Below are positions 1 to 5,448 of a stretch of 7,573 nucleotides of DNA, one piece after another. The stretch's first letter is position 1, and each line of letters opens with the position of its first letter. This DNA comes from Gammaproteobacteria bacterium (lineage in GTDB: Bacteria; Pseudomonadota; Gammaproteobacteria; Pseudomonadales; Azotimanducaceae), in contig JABIVN010000540.1 in the NCBI GenBank assembly GCA_018667205.1, forward strand, positions 1 to 7,573, in the 5' to 3' direction. Under the pieces are notes generated by a model. The model did no database searches. It was not told where the DNA came from and saw only the letters and a list, made by a program, of their open reading frames with translations. The position numbers and the translations under genes are program-made.

Positions 1-237
1 ATCAAGCCTAGAGCTTCTGCCTACATTGCGCTGTATAAAGAGGTCTTGTCTGATTTAGAGGTGAAAGGTGTGATGAAAGTGCCGACATCTGTTGATGCCG
101 ACCCAAATACCTTTGTGGTCGTTGTGATAGATCGCAAAGACAATTCAAAAGCGACTAATTCGAATATCAGGGATGCTAATGCCGAATTGGGTCTGCGCGA
201 CGGTTCAGACGTGTACCTCTTTGAGCTTGCGATGTAA
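1..237 (+). CDS. C-terminal part of an unrecognised protein (5' end outside window)
   Basis: The frame is open from the first base to a TAA at 235-237 and gives 78 residues, so the true start is probably upstream of the window. An in-frame TTG lies at 46, but the codons before it are open and protein-like and no Shine-Dalgarno sequence precedes it, so I treat the gene as partial rather than as a 63-residue protein. The fragment is soluble-looking. It has a hydrophobic beta-like stretch (FVVVVIDRKD, about residues 38-47), a polar NSKATNSNIRDAN segment, and an ending GSDVYLFELAM that reads as a last beta strand. There are no cysteines, no membrane segment and no catalytic motif that I recognise. 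It converges on the TPR-sulfotransferase gene with 6 bases between the two stop codons. No function is proposed. Confidence 0.7.
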   Translation: MKPRASAYIALYKEVLSDLEVKGVMKVPTSVDADPNTFVVVVIDRKDNSKATNSNIRDANAELGLRDGSDVYLFELAM

Positions 238-243
238 CGCCCG

Positions 244-1827
244 TTATTCCACGCGGATACCTGCTGCCTCCAGGCGGGTACGTAGTGGCGTTAGTTGGTC
301 CTCGTATCGTTTCCATCGTAGTACTGATCGTGCATGTATTTTTTCTCGGACCTGCACTGAACTGGCGGTTGTTGTAGCGGTTTCGTTCTGTTCAAAGTTT
401 AGGCAGGCGTCTTCAAAATCCAGGCCCAAGCTATCGAGTAGGGTTCGAGTCTCATTTTCTGAGTCATTGACCAGCGTTTCGTATTGGACTTCAATGAGTT
501 GCTCGCCTAAAAGGTTTCGCCAATGGCTGAAAAGCTTGTCATGGGCCAGGTAGTAGCGCGCCAGATCATCCTGGTTGTAGGAAAACTTGTAAGCCCAGGT
601 GAATGGTTGCTTGTAGATAGCGAAACACGAGTCCATGGGGTTGCGTTTCAGGCGAACGATCCTTGCGTTCGGAAAGGCTTTGACGATAAATCCAATGTAT
701 AGAAAATTATATGGTAGCTTCTCGACAAATAGAGGTTTGTCGCCAAGCAGGTAGCCGACTGCGTCCAGATAGCCATTAGCGATAGCGGTTGCGTCCATGG
801 GGGCCAGAGCATCAATCATTTCCGGGGTCATTTTCTCGACGCTCGGTATGCCACTTAAGGTTCTCATGATGGATTCAAGGTACTTCGTTTCGCCAATGCT
901 TTCGACGCATGAGTGACTAGCGAGGATTCGTTCCGTTAGCGTTGTGCCGGTTCTTGGCAATCCCAATACGAATATGGGTGATTTGTCCCGACGCTCCAAC
1001 GATGACGACATTTTTCGATCAGCCAGCCACTCCGCGGTGCAAGTGTCCATGATTTTCTGGATGAGTGTTTCATCCCGGCTGACGTCGTAATTTGAAACAG
1101 TGGTCGCTGCATCCCCGGCTTGTTGATAGAAGTGAAAAGATTCGTCCCATTGCTCAAGGTCTTCCAATTCTTTTGCTAATGCGTAGTAGATAAAAATATT
1201 GCGATGAGGGGGCAGTGTCGTCTGATCGAGAACTGCCTTCATCTGCACGATGTGATCGTCATTTGTTGCTCGTTCGAGGCGGGACAGTTGATAATGATTT
1301 CTCTGGTGGAGCGGGTTTTTCTCCAATAGCGATAGGTAGATCTCGCGGGCGTTTTTAATCTTCCCCAGGAAGATGGAGCAAGCTGCCAGGTTTCCCCTAA
1401 ATAGATCGATACCTGGTTGGAGGGCATTGGCCTTCTGATAAAGTGGTAGCGCAAGGTTTGAAAGGCCTATGTCCGTGTAGATTGTGCCGGCCATGTCCAG
1501 ATAGCGGGGGCTGTTGGAAAGCGTCTCCGTGTAATTTCCCAGGAGCGTAATGGCTTCTGCGTTTCGCATGGAAATGACGTATTGGCTCGCGAGTTCGATG
1601 GCGGCGTCGTATCGAGCGGCGTCCAGAGACAATGCTTTTTCGAAGGCTTCACTGGCGATGTTTGGATGTTGGGCAGCTTTCTCTACTAAACCCTTGAAAA
1701 AGTACCCTTCTGGATTTGTAGCGCTTAGCCTGAGCAATTCGTTTGCGCAAACCTCCACTGTTCTCCAGTCGCGAGCCTGTGTTGCCTTGCGGCCCAGTAA
1801 ACTCAACTGCTGTGAATTAGTCGTCAT
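244..1827 (-). CDS. TPR-repeat protein with C-terminal sulfotransferase domain
   Basis: This 527-residue protein has two parts. Residues about 5-240 are helical tetratricopeptide-type repeats, with TPR-like signatures such as NPEGYFFKGLVEKA (38-51), AFEKALSLDAARYDAAIELA (61-80) and LPLYQKANALQP (127-138). Residues about 283-512 are a sulfotransferase domain of the Sulfotransfer_3 type. The 5'-phosphosulfate loop is FVLGLPRTGTTLTERIL (286-302) and the 3'-phosphate motif is IVRLKRNPMDS (390-400), with R395 and P397 intact. A family-typical EKLPYN (369-374) and a C-terminal VREKIHARSVLRWKRYEDQL (493-512) are also present. Both PAPS-binding motifs look functional. Expected chemistry is sulfate transfer from PAPS to a hydroxyl or tyrosine of a substrate that the TPR part may recognise; the substrate is unknown. 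There is no signal peptide, so it is probably cytoplasmic. ATG at 1825-1827 is preceded by AAAGG (1836-1840) at 8 bases. Related fusions often occur near TonB receptors in proteobacteria (recalled, not checked). Confidence 0.9.
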   Translation of the reverse strand: MTTNSQQLSLLGRKATQARDWRTVEVCANELLRLSATNPEGYFFKGLVEKAAQHPNIASEAFEKALSLDAARYDAAIELASQYVISMRNAEAITLLGNYTETLSNSPRYLDMAGTIYTDIGLSNLALPLYQKANALQPGIDLFRGNLAACSIFLGKIKNAREIYLSLLEKNPLHQRNHYQLSRLERATNDDHIVQMKAVLDQTTLPPHRNIFIYYALAKELEDLEQWDESFHFYQQAGDAATTVSNYDVSRDETLIQKIMDTCTAEWLADRKMSSSLERRDKSPIFVLGLPRTGTTLTERILASHSCVESIGETKYLESIMRTLSGIPSVEKMTPEMIDALAPMDATAIANGYLDAVGYLLGDKPLFVEKLPYNFLYIGFIVKAFPNARIVRLKRNPMDSCFAIYKQPFTWAYKFSYNQDDLARYYLAHDKLFSHWRNLLGEQLIEVQYETLVNDSENETRTLLDSLGLDFEDACLNFEQNETATTTASSVQVREKIHARSVLRWKRYEDQLTPLRTRLEAAGIRVE

Positions 1828-2064
1828 TAAATTGGCCTTTTGGGGACAAGATTACACGGTGTTCTTAATGAACCAAGCCCTGGGGATTCTACCAAAACCG
1901 GCTTCTTCTGGCTCGATTTTTCAAAAGTGATACTATTGAAGCTTCTCAGGAGTGACCTCTAGCTCAGATTTCGTGTAGGCTCCGTAGAAGACGCGTCGGA
2001 TTGACGCCCGTTGTGAAGCGGTTGCCAGCGTTGCTTTACTTATCATCTTGCCAAGTGTTTTTTT
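1828..2064. promoter_or_regulatory. Divergent intergenic region, presumed promoters for both flanking units
   Basis: These 237 bases separate two genes that start in opposite directions, so promoters for the sulfotransferase (-) and the methyltransferase operon (+) should lie here. Candidate + strand elements are TATCAT at 2041-2046, one mismatch from a -10 box but without a convincing -35 at 16-18 bases, and an extended -10-like TGATACTAT at 1928-1936. If the first is used, the leader would be only about a dozen bases, which fits the absence of a Shine-Dalgarno sequence before ATG 2065. On the - strand, TTGGTT...TAATCT (about 1849-1876) is weak. Two 8-base palindromes, GAAGCTTC (1938-1945) and GACGCGTC (1990-1997), are present but could be chance. 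No operator, riboswitch or terminator is recognised. Confidence 0.5.
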
Positions 2065-3039
2065 ATGTCTGATTCGATATTTGACTCGCCCGCTCGCGCC
2101 AATGAATGGGACCGATACTGGAAAGGCAGTTCCAGTGCAAACGCCTATAGTGCGGGTGGCTCTAAGCACCCCGTGTTACAGCAATTCTGGCGAGAACTGT
2201 TCATGGCTTCGCTATCAGAATATCCGCAAGGTCGCATGATTGATCTGTGTGGGGGCTCCGGTGCAGTGCTCTCTGCTGCCGAGGGGTTGTCGGTATCGGA
2301 AGGCACAGAGTTAATCTCGCTGGATATTTCTGTATCGGCGTTGGCGCTAGTGGTTCAAAACTACCCCTATGTACAAACTATTGCTGCAGATGCTGCGCAC
2401 ATTCCCCTTGAATCCAAGACGATGGATTTGGTTTCAAGTCAGTTTGGTATCGAATATGCGGGTGAACAAGCGATGTCAGAGGTCGCCAGGCTTCCACGTA
2501 AGGGGGGAAAGCTGGCGCTGGTGCTGCATCATTCAGACGGGCTGATTCAGCAGGAGTGTGCCTCCAGCGCGGATGCCATTCAGCGACTTATAGACAGTGA
2601 TTTGATTTCAATGGCGCTGGATATGTTTGAAAAAGGCTATTCTATGCTCAGAGGGGCAGGTTCCGACGAATTCCACTCGGCCGCAAGGGCGGTTAATCCC
2701 GTGTACCGTTCCCTTGAGCCGATCATGGATGAGCATGGTGTGCACGTTGCAGGGGAAACAATAGCGACCCTTTACAATCGGATTGCGGAGATTCAAAAAA
2801 ACTTGCCGCGTTACGAGGAAACAGAGGTCATTGGCTGGCTTGAAGCAATGGCTTCCGAACTACCGGCGTACGCTGATCGAATGGTCGCGATGTGTCAGTC
2901 AGGTCAATCACCGGAGCAGTTTAAGAGCTTTTGCGCTCATTTATCTCAGATGAATTATCGAATCCAACAGGCGCACCCTCAGCAGATTGCTGACACGACA
3001 CTGCCCTTGGCGTGGATGTTAGTTGCCGAAAAGTCATAA
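2065..3039 (+). CDS. Class I SAM-dependent methyltransferase
   Basis: The 324-residue protein has an N-terminal Rossmann-type methyltransferase domain. WDRYWKG (15-21) is the usual entry segment of this superfamily. Motif I is MIDLCGGSG (58-66), a variant of DLGCGTG. The acidic end of strand 2 is LISLDIS (83-89, D87). AADAAHIPLESKTMDLV (107-123) covers the adenine-side acidic motif (D109) and strand 4, and LPRKGGKLALVLHH (143-156) is motif III plus strand 5. After this comes about 165 mostly helical residues that probably form a substrate-specific lid. The acceptor cannot be read from the sequence. ATG 2065 is the only possible start: an in-frame TGA lies at 2014-2016, no ATG/GTG/TTG falls between, and later starts would remove WDRYW. 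It has no Shine-Dalgarno sequence; seven T's (2058-2064) precede the ATG. It is first in a four-gene + strand run. It could be an O-, N- or C-methyltransferase. Confidence 0.88.
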   Translation: MSDSIFDSPARANEWDRYWKGSSSANAYSAGGSKHPVLQQFWRELFMASLSEYPQGRMIDLCGGSGAVLSAAEGLSVSEGTELISLDISVSALALVVQNYPYVQTIAADAAHIPLESKTMDLVSSQFGIEYAGEQAMSEVARLPRKGGKLALVLHHSDGLIQQECASSADAIQRLIDSDLISMALDMFEKGYSMLRGAGSDEFHSAARAVNPVYRSLEPIMDEHGVHVAGETIATLYNRIAEIQKNLPRYEETEVIGWLEAMASELPAYADRMVAMCQSGQSPEQFKSFCAHLSQMNYRIQQAHPQQIADTTLPLAWMLVAEKS

Positions 3040-3086
3040 TGAAGCGCCCGCTATCACAATCAATCGTTCAAATTAAAGCATGCTGA
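3039..3086 (+). CDS. 15-codon mini-ORF bridging two operon genes (possible coupling peptide)
   Basis: The methyltransferase stop TAA (3037-3039) shares its last A with an ATG at 3039-3041 (TAATG). The frame then reads MKRPLSQSIVQIKAC and stops at TGA 3084-3086, which overlaps the start of the next gene in the arrangement ATGCTGA (3080-3086). The mini-ORF therefore begins exactly where one gene ends and finishes exactly where the next begins. The downstream gene has no recognisable Shine-Dalgarno sequence, so terminating ribosomes could be handed on through this frame. The peptide itself need not have a function. Against it: it is short enough to arise by chance, and its own Shine-Dalgarno (GAAAAG, 3029-3034) is weak. 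I list it as a candidate only. Confidence 0.3.
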   Translation: MKRPLSQSIVQIKAC

Positions 3087-4192
3087 TAGACACTGATAAT
3101 TTTCAAGTCACCGTACCTTCATTGTTATTTGATCCTCAGTTTCATGTCTTTGATTTTTCGACACGAAAAGGTGGCCTTACAAAGTTTCTGCTGGTCGAGG
3201 AAAACAAGCTTTCACAAGCGCCGTTTATTGACATCCGTTTTGAAGCCTTTGCCGCGGGAAATTTTTCAATCCCTACTGACCGTTTGTTTTCGATTGAGGA
3301 TCAACATGACATTGTTCGGCCTCAGCCAGTCTATATTTTTCATCACGCTTTTGTTTGTTCTACTTTGTTGGCCCGTTGCCTTAACCAGGTAGATGCATTT
3401 TTCAGTCTTAAAGAGCCATGGATTCTTCGGCGTCTCGCGGATTTTAAGAGATCATCTGGGAATAAAATGTCCCCCGAAAGTTGGCGATCTACTTTTGTGA
3501 ACTATAACCAGTTGCTTGCTAAAAACTATTTGAGCGGTCGAATACCGGTCATAAAGGCGACTAATGTGGCCAACAACCTGTTGGTAGATGTTTTGAGATA
3601 CATGCCAGAGAGCAAGGTCCTTTATCTGTATTCCGATTTAGAGAGTTTTTTGATCTCTAATTTGAAAAAAACGGCTGATACGCAAAAGAAAATGGCAAGC
3701 CTGTTGGCTGGATTTTTTCTCGATAATGACTTTGGAGAAAAGTATTCTGCTGGCTTGAATATCGGGAAGCTCTCCTTTTTGCAAATTTGCAGCCTGGTCT
3801 GGGTCGTGAACTTGTATAGTTTGCAGAGGGCGGTGGGGGAAGTAGGTGCAGCAAAGGTGCGAACGTTGGACATGGCCACGCTATTGGATGATTTGCCGAA
3901 GACCGTCAGTGAAGTGAGCCGTTATTTCGGTCATAAGAGCAATGCACAAGAACTCAGTAGCATGCTGGCCCCGCAGGTCGTTAGTACGCATGCCAAAGAT
4001 CAGAGTCAGCGTTTTGATGTAAATCTTCGTGGTAAAGAAGCGCTGTTTATCCTGGATCGATTTGGCCGGGAAGTAACGAGTGTAAAGCAATGGATACAGC
4101 CACTGATTGACGAGTTGGATTTAACTTCCTCAATCGAATCGCGAGCGCTAATGATTGGCGGATCGCCCAGTACAGGAGAAGTTTTGTGTTGA
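3080..4192 (+). CDS. Sulfotransferase-fold protein with degenerate PAPS motifs
   Basis: The 370-residue protein resembles a divergent sulfotransferase-like family. YIFHHAFVCSTLLARCL (85-101) aligns without gaps with the phosphosulfate loop FVLGLPRTGTTLTERIL of the neighbouring TPR protein, keeping S/T-T-L and R but replacing both glycines and the arginine (G to H88, R to F91, G to C93). FSLKEPWILRRL (108-119) follows, as in related proteins I remember. IKATN (158-162) sits where family members have a conserved Lys. VLYLYSDLESFLIS (180-193) matches the 3'-phosphate motif, but S185 replaces the binding arginine and L187 the proline. LQICSLVWVVNLYSLQRA (234-251) and a C-terminal helical region complete it. 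PAPS use is therefore doubtful: it may bind another nucleotide or have lost catalysis. There is no signal peptide. ATG 3080 is fixed by an in-frame TAA at 3074-3076 and lacks a Shine-Dalgarno sequence. The 3' end overlaps the oxygenase gene by 7 bases. Confidence 0.75.
   Translation: MLIDTDNFQVTVPSLLFDPQFHVFDFSTRKGGLTKFLLVEENKLSQAPFIDIRFEAFAAGNFSIPTDRLFSIEDQHDIVRPQPVYIFHHAFVCSTLLARCLNQVDAFFSLKEPWILRRLADFKRSSGNKMSPESWRSTFVNYNQLLAKNYLSGRIPVIKATNVANNLLVDVLRYMPESKVLYLYSDLESFLISNLKKTADTQKKMASLLAGFFLDNDFGEKYSAGLNIGKLSFLQICSLVWVVNLYSLQRAVGEVGAAKVRTLDMATLLDDLPKTVSEVSRYFGHKSNAQELSSMLAPQVVSTHAKDQSQRFDVNLRGKEALFILDRFGREVTSVKQWIQPLIDELDLTSSIESRALMIGGSPSTGEVLC
4174..4178 (+). promoter_or_regulatory. Shine-Dalgarno site that fixes a GTG start
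   Basis: AGGAG lies 7 bases before GTG at 4186-4188, inside the end of the sulfotransferase-like gene. It is the best ribosome binding site in the operon and favours the GTG over the TTG that follows directly at 4189. Confidence 0.75.
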
Positions 4193-4944
4193 ATCCAAAC
4201 CTGGATCTTAGTGCACTCGCGGAACAGTATCAGATGAAGAAACGCTTGCGCATTGAGAGCTTTCTTGACGCTGAAGTTGCCGGGAAGATCTTTCAATATT
4301 GTCAGGAAAGTGTGAAATATAATCTTGTTTATTCGCTGAACGGGCAAAATTCCACCATGCCTATGGACGAACTGGCGACGCTGCCGGCGTCAGAAAAAAA
4401 AGAAATGAACCTGGAGATCATGAATGCAGCCAGTAAAGGGGCGGGGTTCCTCTACTGCGGATACATGATGGATAAGGTGGTTGAAACAAACGATGAAAAG
4501 CTGCAGTTTCTTCACGAGGTGTTTGAGTTTTTCAACGGCGAAGAGCTAATTTCCGCGATACGAACTATTACAGGTGAAACAAGTATCGTGAGTGCGGATG
4601 CCCAATACACGAAATTTACACCGGGACACTTTTTGACGAGACATCGCGATGTCGTCGCGGGTAAAGACAGGCGAGTCGCGTACGTATTTAGTGCTACCTG
4701 GGGCTGGCATCCTGATTGGGGTGGTCTGCTGCAATTCTATCAAGAAGACGGTACCCCTGAAGATACGTGGACACCGGGTTTCAACACGCTGTCGTTGTTT
4801 GATACCAGCTATATACATTCGGTGACCTATGTCACCCCATTCGCCCAGACACCAAGGCTGTCCTTAAGTGGTTGGTTCAGGGGGCCTGCTAATCCGGTTG
4901 TGGCTAAAGAAGTCTGGAATATAAAGTCCAATCTGGCGTCGTAA
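4186..4944 (+). CDS. 2-oxoglutarate/Fe(II)-dependent oxygenase, prolyl-hydroxylase type
   Basis: The 252-residue protein has the full double-stranded beta-helix signature. YTKFTPGHFLTRHRD (141-155) holds the HxD iron ligands H153 and D155. WGGLLQFYQEDG (178-189) is the typical strand after it. H211 in SYIHSVTYV (208-216) is the distal iron ligand. R224 in PRLSLSGWFRG (223-233) is the expected 2-oxoglutarate carboxylate ligand. The spacing and the YxKFxxGHFLxxHxD pattern match the prolyl-4-hydroxylase-like group (COG3751/2OG-FeII_Oxy type), which hydroxylates peptide or free substrates using O2, 2-oxoglutarate and Fe(II). All catalytic residues are present, so I expect an active enzyme. Residues 1-130 are a helical N-terminal part that probably shapes the substrate site. 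The start is GTG with a good AGGAG site 7 bases upstream, and the gene overlaps the previous one by 7 bases, so translational coupling is likely. The exact substrate, whether a Pro residue, another amino acid or a small molecule, is not readable. Confidence 0.9.
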   Translation: MLNPNLDLSALAEQYQMKKRLRIESFLDAEVAGKIFQYCQESVKYNLVYSLNGQNSTMPMDELATLPASEKKEMNLEIMNAASKGAGFLYCGYMMDKVVETNDEKLQFLHEVFEFFNGEELISAIRTITGETSIVSADAQYTKFTPGHFLTRHRDVVAGKDRRVAYVFSATWGWHPDWGGLLQFYQEDGTPEDTWTPGFNTLSLFDTSYIHSVTYVTPFAQTPRLSLSGWFRGPANPVVAKEVWNIKSNLAS

Positions 4945-4959
4945 TCGAAAGGAAATTTA

Positions 4960-5385
4960 ATGTCAGACAATAGTCAGAGTGATGTTGATCAAAGCTCGAA
5001 AGAGCAGCTAGATGCTGCTGTCAACGAACTGATCAATAGTAATGTCTTTGAAAAGGCACGTATTGAGGCGCGGATTGTTTGGTTAATAAAAGGCCAGGTG
5101 ATGCTTGCGCAGGTCAGGGAAGCCAGCGGTAGCAAGCCCTTTCGATGGTTAATCACTGGAAGTATCGTCCCCACAGATCATATCGACTCTAGCGTGGCTG
5201 AGCTTCCTCGCGATGCGGCCAGGCACTTTTGCCTTAAGTGGCAGCTTGGTGCAGAAAATGTGCGAAACTTGCCTCATGAAGCACGTAAAGCGATGCGGCA
5301 TCTTGATCTCAATGAGATGGGTCAACAGTTGATTCACCAAGCCGAAACGCTGCACGATTTAGTTTCTGACGATTCGTTTTGGTAA
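4960..5385 (+). CDS. DUF4826-like small protein of unknown function
   Basis: The 141-residue protein has no signal peptide or membrane segment. Residues 1-20 are polar and acidic (MSDNSQSDVDQSSKEQ) and probably disordered. A helix with ARIEARIVW follows, then beta-like segments around VMLAQVREASGSKPFRWLITGSIVPTDH (47-74). The most characteristic parts are the W-ITG-xxPTDH core (63-74) and RDAARHFCLKWQLGAEN (84-100), followed by a C-terminal helix and a final FW. I recall this pattern from DUF4826, a family of small gammaproteobacterial proteins without assigned function; the name comes from memory and was not searched. ATG 4960 follows the oxygenase stop by 15 bases, with AAAGGAAA (4948-4955) as a good ribosome binding site 6 bases upstream of the ATG (from AGGA). 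It is the last gene before a strong terminator, so it is co-transcribed with the oxygenase. It could be an accessory of the enzymes or an unrelated passenger. Confidence 0.7.
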   Translation: MSDNSQSDVDQSSKEQLDAAVNELINSNVFEKARIEARIVWLIKGQVMLAQVREASGSKPFRWLITGSIVPTDHIDSSVAELPRDAARHFCLKWQLGAENVRNLPHEARKAMRHLDLNEMGQQLIHQAETLHDLVSDDSFW

Positions 5386-5396
5386 GGAATACGCGC

Positions 5397-5428
5397 AAAA
5401 AAAAAGGCCGCTCAAGAGCGGCCTTTTT
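5397..5428. terminator. Bidirectional intrinsic terminator
   Basis: GGCCGCTC (5406-5413) and GAGCGGCC (5416-5423) form a perfect 8-base-pair GC-rich inverted repeat; in practice this is a 7-pair stem with a CAAG tetraloop. On the + strand it is followed by TTTTT (5424-5428), ending the four-gene operon about 20 bases after its last stop. On the - strand it is followed by nine U's, the complement of the A run 5397-5405, ending the TonB receptor transcript about 25 bases after its stop. One hairpin thus serves two convergent units, and the longer U tract favours the receptor side. Confidence 0.92.
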
Positions 5429-5448
5429 CGTGTTTTACATCCACACCT

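Noticed and set aside
46..48. TTG as the start of the first gene
   Set aside because: No Shine-Dalgarno precedes it and the upstream codons are open to the edge with plausible protein sequence, so a truncated longer gene is more likely.
173..553. 126-codon + strand open frame
   Set aside because: It overlaps the end of gene 1 and lies antisense to the sulfotransferase C-terminus. Its Ser/Arg/Cys-rich translation is typical of a shadow frame and it lacks a ribosome binding site.
1550..1930. 126-codon + strand open frame antisense to the TPR region
   Set aside because: It covers the well-supported N-terminus of the TPR protein on the opposite strand, has no recognisable domain and a shadow-like composition.
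1938..1997. Palindromes GAAGCTTC and GACGCGTC as operator sites
   Set aside because: Eight-base palindromes are expected by chance at this density, the two differ in sequence, and neither sits clearly over a promoter.
4006..4347. 113-codon - strand open frame across the sulfotransferase-like/oxygenase junction
   Set aside because: It is antisense to two supported genes and shows no family features.
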